64,000 bases of DNA from Calliopum simillimum. Its lineage: Eukaryota > Arthropoda > Insecta > Diptera > Lauxaniidae. The DNA is taken from the NCBI GenBank assembly GCA_951812925.1, contig OX638368.1, positions 112,305,309-112,369,308 on the forward strand. Direction: 5' to 3'. How positions within the stretch are numbered: position 1 is the stretch's first letter; each line of letters opens with the position of its first letter. The position numbers were made by a program, and so were the translations under genes. A model generated the notes under the pieces. The model worked only from the letters and a program-made list of their open reading frames with translations. It was not told where the DNA came from and did not search any database. Positions 45,871 through 56,310 of this stretch are shown piece after piece.

Positions 45871-46259
45871 ATGATACACTGAAAAAAAAAAATTGTATTT
45901 TAATTGGAAAGCCAATTTGGGGCTTGGGTGCACCCATTTTATTTTTTTTTTTTTTAGAATATTTTTATCAAGTTACGAGTTTTTGAAGTTGTTTAATGTT
46001 GTTTGTTGTGTCATTGGAGCACGTGCGCTACCATAAAGGCTTGTTACCATCCGGACGGTATTTTTTTTTTCGGTGGCTCCTAGTTAAAATTTTTTAGAAT
46101 ATTTTTGAAGACTATTTCAACCCATTTCAGCCAAGTTGTTGGAAAAAAAGGTCTAAAAAACCCTGAAGAACGGGACATAATTTTTTTCGAAATGTTGATC
46201 AATAACGTAGAAACTGCACTGATCCAAAAGCGTTTTACAAAATATTTATGCGAAATTTT
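45871..46259. other. AT-rich noncoding spacer
   Basis: Poly-A and poly-T runs flank a GC-richer patch at 46010-46060. No gene seen. Confidence 0.4.
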
Positions 46260-46515
46260 TTTTTTTTAAGTAAAACCTTTTGTAAAAAGAACACTTAAAA
46301 GTGAATACAACAAGTTATTTGCAATTATCAATTTACAAAGTTTGATGTAAGCTATGAATTTTTGAAAAACATAATTTCTATGAAGATCACAAAAATCGCC
46401 AACTTCAACACCCTGTATTTTAACAACAAATAGTACTAGAACCAAAACCTCCTGCATTTATTATCTTGCACACTGGAACTGTGATCTTGCCAAATTTGAG
46501 CTAAATCGCATATAA
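46260..46515. repeat. Relative of the 13.5-kb foldback arm
   Basis: Shares AAAAAGAACACTT, ATCAATTTACAAA, GCCAACTTCAACAC and GTATTTTAACAACAAAT with 13510-13735 in the same orientation, and inverted with 55490-55765. Confidence 0.7.
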
Positions 46516-46545
46516 AAAAAATTTTCATCCGGCTCAAAATGCTTG

Positions 46546-46751
46546 CATATGAACTTCTATATAAATTTTATACAAAAAAAGTATAAAAGATTTTTATATA
46601 GTGATACTATAAAATTTAAAACAAAGCAGTTTGAATTGTTTTAATACTTTCTATGTATACATTTTATACGAACAAGCATAAACGGTTTTTATACCAAATT
46701 GAAGCATAGATTTTATACCAAGTTTGGTGTGAATCTGTATTCATTCCAATT
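46546..46751. repeat. Dispersed AT-rich repeat, copy 2
   Basis: Nearly identical to 21627-21836: ACGAACAAGCATAAACGGTT and ACCAAGTTTGGTGTGAATCT are shared, with a few substitutions and short indels. Same orientation. Confidence 0.75.
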
Positions 46752-48159
46752 CGGTTTGAATTTTACCCGCAAACTTTTCGTTGTGTAGGGAGGGGGGTCT
46801 TGCTTATTTCTGCTTACATAATAAGGAAAGGGTCTTAAAATCCGCATGTCCTTTTATATGTGATTCTGATGGCGTCAGAATCCTCGAATTCTACTCTTCA
46901 AAAGTGATAACACTAACTTAAAGTCTAAGTTTCATAACAATGAGCACTAACAAAACTGTTTGTCGACATTAGAACAGTTCCTTTATACCAACTCATTGAC
47001 TCGTTTGTTCATGTGGCGCACATCAGAAGCCTACCAGCCACATTTTCTTGAAATTCTGCTAAGCACCTTCTCGAATTTCTTTTTGAACAAGCAAGCAAAA
47101 CATGGTGCTTTGACTTTTCCGAAGTAACGGTGCAATTTCGTATGGGATCAAAAACAAGCATGGACAGTAAAAAACTTTTACGTCATTCCAAAACTAAAGA
47201 GTGTGCCGTAGGTGTGCACAGAAGGTTGGTCTGTTTAATTCAAAAACAAAAAAAGTACAAAACAAACAACTTGCATGCACTGTCGTACTTCTGCAATTCA
47301 ATAGAACACAATTGAATAACTTTTTTTGTTTTTTTCTAAACGCTGACTATCCACTCTTATGTCCACTGTGTATCCATATGCAACAGGTTGACTCCCACCC
47401 ACACGCATGTGCACCAGCTGAAGATGTAATTGAAATATGTTAGTTAGACAAAATACTGGCTCACAGTGTACAGTGGTGTAAAAGCGATACGCAAGAGAAT
47501 CGTTTTTCTTTGCTGTGCTTTTCCAACAATATTGACCAAATTGTCGAAAAATCACAACCGACAAGACCACCCCACCTTGAATTGATGTTCTTTGTTGGAA
47601 GGTTTTCACAGTGATTTTTTCAATGTCCCACGTTTGGTAGATGCTGCTGCAGCTGGTGATGGTCGCCATTTGAACTTGAACCTTTCATGCATTTTTGCAT
47701 TGCGTTCGTACGTATTATTAGTTAACCAGTTAGGAAAAATATCAATTTATTACTCCGTGGAAATATGTACACTATGTGGTTAAAACTCCGAAAAATTTAC
47801 CAAATATGCCTTTTTTGTCCCCGTTTACTTTTTTTTATTTTTTGAAGGTATAGACTATGATGACTTTAACTTCTGGAACATTTTTAAAAAAATTAACACA
47901 AACTTTCATGGTTGCCATACGTTTTTTTTTAAGTTTCGCTTAAACAATATATTTAAAAAATAAAAATAAAATTTTAGTCTGAAAACGCTTTAGAAAAATC
48001 CAACATAAATCTTGCCAGAAAATAACAAAACAAAACAAAAATAACGGATGGCAATCCTCAAAATTTTTGACAATTAATTTCAGAAAAGTTTATCTGAGTG
48101 GTTCTGAAACCAAATATTTCAATTAAGTCAAAAACATGATAATTAAATAACATTTTCGA
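46752..48159. other. Unique noncoding sequence
   Basis: Overlapping open frames on both strands at 47.13-47.78 kb lack recognisable domains. AT-rich after 47.8 kb. Confidence 0.4.
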
Positions 48160-49162
48160 AAATAATCAGGTGGCAACCCTATAAATTTATGTTGGATTTT
48201 TAAAAAATTTATTTAATTGTTTTAAGGCTAAACTTTAATTTTTTTTTTGTTAAATAAATGACGTAAGCTAAACTTTCAAAAAAAAAAAAAAAAAAAAACT
48301 GGGTGCCAACGCCGAAAGTTATGTAAAATTTTAAAAAAGTTTACCTGAGCAATTCTGAAACCAAATCACCAATTTTTTTAAGGGATGCAAATTGTTTTGA
48401 TGGGATTGATTTATGTCCCAAATCTCATCTTTGTGCTTTAAATACTTTTAAAAATATGACGAAATTTTTCAAGGGCGTGGCTCCGCCCACTTTTTCAATG
48501 GACACTATTTGTTCTGGTACTCTTAATACATACACCAAATCTCATCCATATCTGTTGAATATTTTAAGAGACATGATAAATTAATTTCTAAGGGGGCGTG
48601 GCATCGCTCACTTTTTCAGTAAAAACTATTTGTCTTTATTCACTTTATGTATGTACCAAATTTCAATTATCTGCGTCAAGTAGTTTTAGAGCTATTACGA
48701 AATAATTTTTAGGAGGGCGTGGCACCGCCCAGTTTTTTAGCTGATGACCTAGATTTTTATTATACTGAGGTATTATGAAAGTTTTATTCAAATCGGTCTG
48801 TTAGTTTCCGAGTTTATAAATAACAAACAAAATCTAATTTTTTTACAGTAGACTTTTTTAAAAAACCAGGTGGCAACCTTAAACATTTTTGTTTGATTTT
48901 TGAAAACTTTATTTAAGCGTCTTAAGACTAAACTTTAATTTTTATTTTTTAAGCAAATAGTTTAGGCAAAATTAACAAAAAAACTAGTTGGAGGGTTACT
49001 AAGCGGCGAATGATGAAATGTTGGAAAAAACGACGGAGAATGATGAAACGGAGAATGACGAAATGTTGCATAAACAGTAATATCACAACGAAAATTTGGA
49101 AAATTGGAAGAGAGAGAATTAAAAAGAGGAAGAGTGAAGCGGGCAGGGGCAGAGCCCTCTAG
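48160..49162 (+). mobile_element. Possible Helitron-like element with tandem units
   Basis: Three ~125-bp units carry GGGCGTGGCTCCGCCCAC-type words near 48474, 48594 and 48715. They are flanked by two direct copies of an AGGTGGCAACC...CTAAACTTTAATTTTT block (48170 and 48872). The right end has hairpin GGGC-AGA-GCCC (49147-49157) and CTAG (49159-49162) followed by T, as at a Helitron 3' terminus. The 5' start is undetermined. Confidence 0.35.
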
Positions 49163-50848
49163 TATAGAGATAAAAAAAAACTTGAAAAATTTTTGAAAAT
49201 CTTTTTAAAAAAAAACACGAAAACTCACTATAAAAAACCACAACTAACTGAACTGAAAATACGCTGATTCTCCTCTTTTTCTTAACTTTTAGTTCTCTTT
49301 TTACTCAATATTTTAAAAATTTACAGTTCGAATAAGAAAAATTGAGCGGAGATAGTCTAAAATGAGGGCAAACTTCTATAGACAATTTTTTTCGAAGAGT
49401 TAACACAGAAAAACAGTTGCTGAAATATATGTGCAAACAATGTCGTATGAGTCTTTTTTAGAAAACGGGCAAATTAAATGTACTTAGAAGTGTATAAAGA
49501 CAGGACGGAGAATGAGTTTTTAAAACGTTATGTTTTAATTTCATAGTTAAATATTAAGAATTATTTTTGTTTTAAGATATTCGTATAGAAGCTCTCGTTA
49601 AGTATCTGTAATAAATAGTTTAAATATCAAATTTTAAATTTAAACATGGTTATCACGGGGTATGTAAGTTGATGATCAAATGAAAACTATGTAGACCTCG
49701 TCATTACACCAGTAAAGTTCTTAAAGTTTCTGCTTATTCAATTAGTATAATACATATTGTGCTTTAAATTAATCGAAATCTTATTTCCTGAAATTGTTCC
49801 ACTTGGGTGCTTCAATACTTATGTATGAGGGGCAATTGCAACTTCAAGCATACGAGTAGTATCTATCTATCTGCCTGGCTGCGAATGCCTTATTAATTGA
49901 TTAAATTAATAATTTTCTTAAGTTTTTGCTTCTTTCATTTTTCATTTCACATAAGTACCTATATGGTATGGACTTTGTGGCACAATAAGCATGAGCTCAT
50001 ATTTTCCAATTTTTTTTGCATTGCGTATTTGGTGTTGGTGATGTTGATGTTGAAGAGTTTTAAAGCAGAGCTTCCAACCCAAAACGGTTCATTGCATGCA
50101 GATCGCATGTTTAGTTTTGTTGCTGTTAAGAAAATCTGACCAAACAATCAATTTACACCCACGTTTTATAGCTGTAGCTCTGACTGAGAAACTTAAGATC
50201 ACTATCAGTTTACCTTGTAAAAAATTATAGGAATGTCGGATTCTCTTGAACAGTGGGGGAGGATTTGCGCACAGGTAGTGCAGCGAAAAGAATAATGATC
50301 AGGATTTGTGTAACAACTAAATAAACTTGAAGTTAGTGTTGTATTATTTTTAATGGAGGAGAACATGTAGTATATATGCAGTCATCAGGCTATTGTGTTT
50401 ATGAGTTCATAAAGAATTTTTCTATGAAATTTTTAGTATAAAATATAATTTTTCAAGTTTTAACAAAAGCTTTTAAAATATGTACCTATTATTTAAGTTC
50501 TTAATCTGGTTATAAAGAATGATTTGATGGCTGACCGAAGCAAACTGTGTTAAGTAGTGTAATTTTGTGTAGCATGCGAAGTGACTAAATTTGGAATTAG
50601 TTCCAAAGAGTTCCAAAGAGTAACTAGTTCGGAAACTCTTCAAAAAGGTACTAGCGTTCATCTAGTTCCGATGTAGTGATAGATCGTCAGTTGACTAAAA
50701 AATACAAAGTTTTAAAATTTTTATTTGTCTTGACTTGTTCTCTTATTAACTGAGAAGTGCCGCTGATTGAGAAAATTTACATGTCACGGTTTTTGGTGTT
50801 AAGTTTTTTCAATAAATTTATGTGTAAAAATGCTACTTTAAAGTAAAA
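49163..50848. other. Unique noncoding sequence
   Basis: No gene, array or TE protein recognised. Confidence 0.45.
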
Positions 50849-51015
50849 CTAGTAAGGGTGTAAGCTTTGGCCTGAACGCTTTCAGTATAGCGTTTTAAAC
50901 CATCTAGTCTGAATTCACCTAGTTTTCGCTCAGGGGTTGTATTGACTATCCCTAGTAATTATATGTATTTTGCTTGTATTATCGCAAATAATGCTCCTAG
51001 CATTGCGTTTTGAAC

Positions 51016-51700
51016 GGTTCCACTCAAAAGCGGCCAAAAAATAGCGGCCGAAAAAAGGGGCCAAAAAAAAGCGGCCAAAGAAAAAAAGAGGCCAAATACA
51101 AAAAGGGGCCAAAAAAATAGCGGCCAAATAAAAAAGGGGCCAAAAATGGTTAAAGTGTTAAATTATCATTATTTTGTTGAAAATCAAAGACAATCCAAAC
51201 ATCTATAAGTTTATCTCTGCACTTCAGCAGGAACATTCTTTGGTAAGTCTTGCTACTACTCAAGATGCTGCTGGTGCAGAACCAGAACAGTCTCGCAAGC
51301 GATATCGAGAAGCTTACATTCGCCTCAAGACTGTAGTTTCTGGATTTGAACCCAAATGGGTAACTGAAGATCTCACTCATGCTGAAATTTACGAATACTT
51401 AACTAATGTCAGCAATCACATTCACTATAATTAACTTCATTGTACTTCTTAACTAACTTTTTCCATTTATTATTTACACAATTTGTCAATTTACTTTACT
51501 ATTTTACCTAATGTCTTTGATTTTTAACAAAATAATGGTAATATAACACTTTAACCATTTTTGGCCCCTTTTTTATTTGGCCGCTATTTTTTGGCCCCTT
51601 TTTGTATTTGGCCCCTTTTTTATTTGGCCGCTATTTTTTGGCCCCTTTTTGTTGGCCGCTATTTTTCGGGCGCAATTTTTTGGCCGCTTTTGAGTATCTC
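51016..51700 (+). mobile_element. MULE-like transposon with 10-bp TSD
   Basis: 685 bp flanked by a perfect 10-bp direct repeat, CGTTTTGAAC (51006-51015 and 51701-51710). The ends share the inverted ACTCAAAAGCGGCCAAAAA (19 bp). Long inverted arms made of repeated AGCGGCC/GGGGCC words run to about 51150 on the left and from 51545 on the right. Between them is a piece of transposase. TSD length, long TIRs and the coding remnant fit a Mutator-like element. Confidence 0.85.
51174..51434 (+). pseudogene. MULE transposase C-terminal fragment
   Basis: 86 codons: NPNIYKFISALQQEHSLV, then SRKRYREAYIRLKTVVSG, then IYEYLTNVSNHIHYN to a stop. This matches the helical tail of insect MULE/FLYWCH-type transposases, where P-x-I-W-K-x-I-x-x-L-x-x-E is followed by a Lys/Arg-Tyr segment and a final Y-L-x-x-x-x-H-N. 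Catalytic residues lie upstream and are deleted. The frame is open, but the ATG is probably not the original start. Confidence 0.65.
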
Positions 51701-51766
51701 CGTTTTGAACATATTCTTTGTATGGGCGGTAGGCGTGTCCGTTGACCGATTTCGCTCATATCCCAA

Positions 51767-53552
51767 AAAATTTATATTTCAATCTAAATTTTGTATGGTG
51801 GAATCAAGAGAATAGTTTGTTTGAGAAATACTTTAGGGAGGAAGAATTAATGGGGGTCTGTGAACCCCCTTATGGTATGCGAGCCCCTTAAGGAGTGTAA
51901 AAAATGGGGTAGCATGTTTGAGAGAAATGTCGAAGAGGAAAAATTAATGTTGGTCGGTGAACATTTTTTTCCACTCCCGGCAATGAGGAATTTTTTTGAT
52001 ATTTTTTTAAATTTTTCTAGGGCTGCCCCCTTAAGGGGTAGAAATACTTAAAAAATTTAAAAAAAAAAAAAATTCTAAATTCTAAACATAGTCTTGAAAT
52101 TTGTCAAATTTATTAATATTTTTTTACAATTTTTTTTAAAAAATCGAAGAATACAATCATTGATAAAAGTAGCATTTTAGTTTATAAAGTTGAAAATAAA
52201 AAAAAAAATTATATGAAAAAATCTTTAAAAAAAAATTTCATGATTTGGTTTGACTATTGACGGAGTTATGAGCATTTCAAAAAACTACCAAATGTTGTTT
52301 TTGCAGCTTTTCAGTTTTTTGAAAATTTGTATCTCTGAAACGGCTCGATGAAAAAAATTGAAAAAAATCATAGATGCTAATCTCATCTAGTACTACAAGA
52401 TAAAAAGATGCAAGAGATGCAAGCGTCAAATGCTATCCGAAACGATACCTATGTAATACCCCATATATTTTTCAAAATTTTTCATTAAAATGTTCTGTTT
52501 GCAAAATACCAGTAAATGTCAAAGCATTCATACATTCATATTATGACATTACTTTTGTGCCACCTCATATTATGTATATTTCTTACTAGACAGTTACTCA
52601 TAAGTATCTATGAGAAGCTTTCCCATTGGATTGCGAATTCAAAAAAGTTACAACAACAACAATAGTTTTGCTGCCGCTCTTTTGCACGAATTATGCTAAA
52701 AATACCACGTTGATTCCTTAAATCATTCATGGGCGCAACCGATTCCTTCATACTGCTTGCTTGAGGTGCCTTATTTTCTTCCCAACTTCTCTACATGTAA
52801 ACTACTGCCAATTTTCAGCAGGCAGCAGCAGTGGAGTAGTCATGCCCTTAACGGCCAAAAGTTACTGTTAGGCTGCTGTTACCCATTCATACATACAAAC
52901 ATAGGTCGTGTCACACTTTTTGGTCATTCGCTTTTAAGATGCGCGCCGCCGCCGCCGCCGCCGCCGCTCTACCGTTTTATGTAATCCAATGAGTTTGTTT
53001 TTGATCCCTTTGGGTGTACGTTATGGAATGCAATGCCAGCCAGGGATTTTTGTTTTTTTTTTTTGTAAAATGTAAATCAACCTTTTTTCTTTTTTTTTTT
53101 TTTTATTCATATGATTGCATTTATTGTTCACGTTCACATTGTGAAAAATGGCATAACACCCGATTTACTTAAGAGCAGATTTCATGGACTTTTTTTTGTA
53201 TTTTGCAATTTGTTTAAGATTTTGCAATGGTCGTGCTCAGAAGTGTGTGTTCTATTTTCAGCAGTAACATTCAGAGCAGAAGGTGAAATTATTGTACTCA
53301 ATACATATTATTTGCTTAAGGATATTAAAAATGCATTTGGGTCTCCTTTTTCAGTTTATGAAATGACCAACTTAAGGTTGGCGGAAGAACTCATAATGTG
53401 CAAAAACATAATTTCTTGATTTGAGCCGCTTCAAAGCCGAAAACATAATAAAAGTCATAAATAAAATTGTAATTTTGAAGGCTTTAATAAAAAATGTTGG
53501 AATTTTTATTTCACAAATGTGTTCATTAAAACGCCGCATAGTAGTATAACTT
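51767..53552. other. Unique noncoding sequence with simple repeats
   Basis: A (CCG)n tract at 52943-52969 and long poly-T runs at 53050-53105. A 102-codon frame at 53111-53419 has no recognisable motif. 51840-52045 shares CCCTTAAGGGG-type words loosely with 12830-13210. Confidence 0.4.
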
Positions 53553-53849
53553 TATATACAGCTATGGAAAAATAAATAGCACGATTGAGTTTATTTTAAA
53601 GAAAATTTATTTTGGTTACTTTGTTGAATGAATATGTTTGAACTTTTGAAGTGCAAAATTAATTTGGAATCCATAGGCTTAAAAAAATCACTTACTTAAA
53701 ATATGTTCCTTCATTTAGCTCTGTTAAAGTCATTTAAGCGTTTGAACATGCAGAAACACCTGGAAACAGAAATAGCACATTTGCGAAGTCCTGTGGAAAA
53801 GGAAAGCCACCATATTGAACCACCTACTTAAAACAACTTGTAATTACTC

Positions 53850-54350
53850 ACAAGGTTAGTATTTTGTGGTGTGGCCACGATTTTTGATTGTTTCGCGACA
53901 TCTACGAGGCAAGCTCTCCACAAGATTTTGGTATTTGCTCTTTATAATGGAATACCAAGCTTCTCGAATTCCTGCCCAAAGTTCTTCCATATTTTTATAG
54001 TTTTTCTGCAAAATAATATTTTTTACATAATTCTGAAGGTTCTCTATTAGGTTTAGATCAGGTCTTTGAGCTAGCCAGTCCAAAACTTAGATTTTTTCAG
54101 CCCCTACCTAGTTTTGCACTAATTTAGCTGAATGCTTTGGATCATTATCCTCCATGAAAATCCCATGGACTGACATGGAACCAAATGAAAACGGCTGCAT
54201 CAAATCCGTATTGGTCCAATTTGCCATCAATTTTTATTAATGGTCCCTCTCCATTCTAATAAAATGCGTCCGATACTATGACAGTACCTTCATCGTGCTT
54301 AACGGTTTTGATAGTGTACTTTGGGTTGAATTCTTGGCATTTGGAGCGAT
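53850..54350 (-). pseudogene. Tc1-like transposase C-half, minus strand
   Basis: In order on the minus strand: FNPKYTIKTVKHDEGTVIV, NGEGPLIKIDGKLDQYGF, then MEDNDPKHSAKLVQN (second catalytic Asp in DNDPKH), then DWLAQRPDLNLIENLQNYVK (third position Glu in LIEN). It ends with SLPRRCRETIKNRGHTTKY at 53856. Frames shift at least twice. The first catalytic Asp region is missing. Confidence 0.8.
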
Positions 54351-54419
54351 GAAACTAAAATTAATCACCTGTTTGAAAACCTGTTGGGAAAACAATTGTG
54401 CATCGCTCGAAGTGCTAAG

Positions 54420-54640
54420 GGTTCATCTCAAAGTACACCATAATACCCGTTGAGCATGGTGGAAGTTGTGTCATGATATGGAGCGCATTTGCTTGGCATG
54501 GATTGGGACGATTAGTCAAAAGTGATTGGACCATATTCGGATACTTAAGCTTGCTCTGGAATACGATGGAGCCATTTTCATTTAACTCTATGTCAGCTAA
54601 TTGGATCTTTATGAAGCATAACGATCCGACGCATTCTTAG
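54420..54640 (+). pseudogene. Tc1-like transposase core, plus strand
   Basis: GGSCVMIWSAFAWHGLGRLV followed by KSDWTIFGY, then FMKHNDPTHS, where NDPxHS marks the second catalytic Asp. Stops ahead of and within the segment show it is dead. Orientation is opposite to its neighbour at 53850-54350. Confidence 0.7.
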
Positions 54641-54657
54641 CTGTATAGCTGTATATA

Positions 54658-54774
54658 CGTATTTTTGCAAAAAATAGAAGGAACGATTCTATAAAAATTA
54701 AATTTTGTACGCTTTATAAGCTACAGCTAGTGAAGAACTGTTCCAAAAATGAGCGTGATACGTCTCAACAAACA
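54658..54774. other. Short spacer
   Basis: No feature recognised. Confidence 0.3.
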
Positions 54775-55412
54775 ACCCCACCAAGTCGCCCAGTAGAGGT
54801 AGCCCAATTTCTGGGCTTCTGGAACTAAGTTCGATAAGATTACAATTTTCTAGTGATGAGCAAAATTAGTCTTGGTCTTGCGTCTTGTTCTTGGTCTTGC
54901 TAATTTTGCGAGAACAAGACCAAGACCAAGACGCTGATATTTTTGCAAGACCAAGACTGCTATGGTCTTGGTCTTGGTCTTGCTCACGATAATTGTCAAG
55001 ACCAAGACTGCTTTCAATCTTGTTAATTTATAGTTAAAAGTTGTTTCACGCCCGTTTTGAAGATAAAATCATCTCTCGATTTGAATTTTGGCATCTTAAA
55101 AACCCAACTGCTTTGGGAAAATATGGTTTTGAATACTCACTATCTCTGAAAATATTTGCAAGACCAAGACCAAGACCGAGACCAAGACTTAATGAGCAAG
55201 ATCAAGAGCAAGACCAAGACTCAATATCAAAACCAAGACCAAGACCAAGGCTCAATGTGCAAGAACTAGACCAAGACCAAGACTGCTATGGTCTTGGTCT
55301 TGGTTTGCTCATCACTACAATTTTCATCATCCACCAAAATAGGAGAATATAATAATAATTGATTTTCTAATTCACAGACCTGGCGTTTAAGTCGTTACAA
55401 CAACAAGAACTA
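54775..55412 (+). mobile_element. LOA-like LINE tail, interrupted
   Basis: The plus strand reads SRPVEVAQFLGFWN at 54787-54828, matching the ORF end of the 37.8-kb LINE. Its 3'UTR continues to 54850, is split by the TIR element at 54851-55315, and resumes to a TTACAACAACAAGAAC tail near 55412. Only the last ~15 codons of coding sequence remain. Confidence 0.6.
54851..55315. mobile_element. TIR element with CAAGAC hexamer arrays and 10-bp TSD
   Basis: Flanked by a perfect 10-bp direct repeat, TACAATTTTC (54841-54850 and 55316-55325). TIR: GTGATGAGCAAA near the left end, its complement TTTGCTCATCAC at the right. Both sides carry arrays of CAAGAC/GTCTTG words in inverted orientations, and the centre (55025-55155) is unique. 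No transposase. Confidence 0.8.
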
Positions 55413-55489
55413 CATTAACCACCCATCGAAAATTAACTTAAACTGTTTAACCCTAAAAGTATGCAATACACGCCAAGCGTACCAGCTAA
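55413..55489. other. Short spacer
   Basis: Contains ACACGCCAAGCGTACCAGC, resembling the outer arm of the 13.7-kb foldback (inverted). Confidence 0.4.
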
Positions 55490-55765
55490 AAATTTTGTTG
55501 TCTCCGATTTCGTTCAAATTTGGTAATATGGGAGTTCCGATGTACAAAATTAATGACCCGGGAGGATTTGGCCCTAGAACCATTTGTTGTTAAAATACAG
55601 GGTGTTGAAATTGGCGTTTTTTGTCATTTTTATAAAAAGGGTGTTTTCACAAAACTTTATAGCTTACACCAAAGTTTGTTAATTGATATGTGTAAGTAAC
55701 TGGTCCTACTCATTTTTAAGCGTTCTTTTTACCAAAATTTTTTAAACTTAAAAATACTTCTGAAT
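55490..55765. repeat. Inverted relative of the 13.5-kb/46.3-kb repeat
   Basis: TCCGATTTCGTTCAAATTTG, AACCATTTGTTGTTAAAATA and TTATAGCTTACACCAAAGTT are reverse-complement matches to 13520-13735. Noncoding. Confidence 0.7.
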
Positions 55766-55794
55766 TTTTTTTTTTTAAAAAAACACTCTCTAAA

Positions 55795-56310
55795 TTTTTT
55801 TTTTTAAATTACTTTAAATTAAAGCATAACTTATAAGCTTTAAAATGATGTATGACTCCAGATGTGTATCGGTCGCTACATGAGTTTTTGGCTTTTGAAC
55901 GCCCGCGGCAGGCAAAACTCGTTTTTTACTCAAGAGGAAGGCATCTTACAAAAAAAGTGTGCAAGGCATAAAATGCTTAGAATCATCCAAAAAATACGTG
56001 CGAAAATTTTGGGAGTTTTTTGGAATGTTTAGAAATTTTTTTTTTTTTTTTGAATAATTTTTGAAAAATTTAAACAAAAAAGGTTTCAAAAAATTACAAC
56101 AAAATTTTCACATATTCCTTGGACGATTCTAAGTATTTTATGCATAGTACACTTTTTTCGTGAGATGCCTTCCTCTTGAATAAAAAAATGGATTTTTGTC
56201 TGCCACGCGCATTCCAAAGCCAAAAACTCTCATGTAGCGACCGATTCTCATCTGGAGTCATACATCATCTTAAATTATGATTTAATTTAAAGAATGCAAC
56301 ATTTCTTTAT
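55795..56310. mobile_element. Palindromic foldback
   Basis: TGATGTATGACTCCAGATG and CGGTCGCTACATGAGTTTTT on the left mirror AAAACTCTCATGTAGCGACC and CTGGAGTCATACATCA on the right. AAGAGGAAGGCATCTTAC and AAATGCTTAGAATCATCCAA are likewise paired. The centre is near 56050. Confidence 0.75.

Larger units (their letters stand above)
50849..51766 (-). mobile_element. DINE-1-like element, copy 5, split by a MULE
   Basis: It starts at CTAGTAAGGGTGTAAGC and then jumps to the GCGTTTTGAAC part of a unit, so its hairpin-end units are partly deleted. After the MULE insertion (51016-51700) the core resumes with TATGGGCGGTAGGCGTGTCC and stops near 51766, before the microsatellite and TATACCC end. Confidence 0.75.
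53553..54657. mobile_element. Two Tc1-like fragments in inverted arrangement
   Basis: The ends carry a perfect 13-bp inverted repeat, TATATACAGCTAT (53553-53565) and its complement (54645-54657). The left end continues as GGAAAAATAAATAGCAC, a Tc1-style terminus. Inside are a minus-strand Tc1 transposase C-half and, after about 54355-54420, a plus-strand Tc1 core. They are different enough to be separate subfamilies. Confidence 0.6.
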
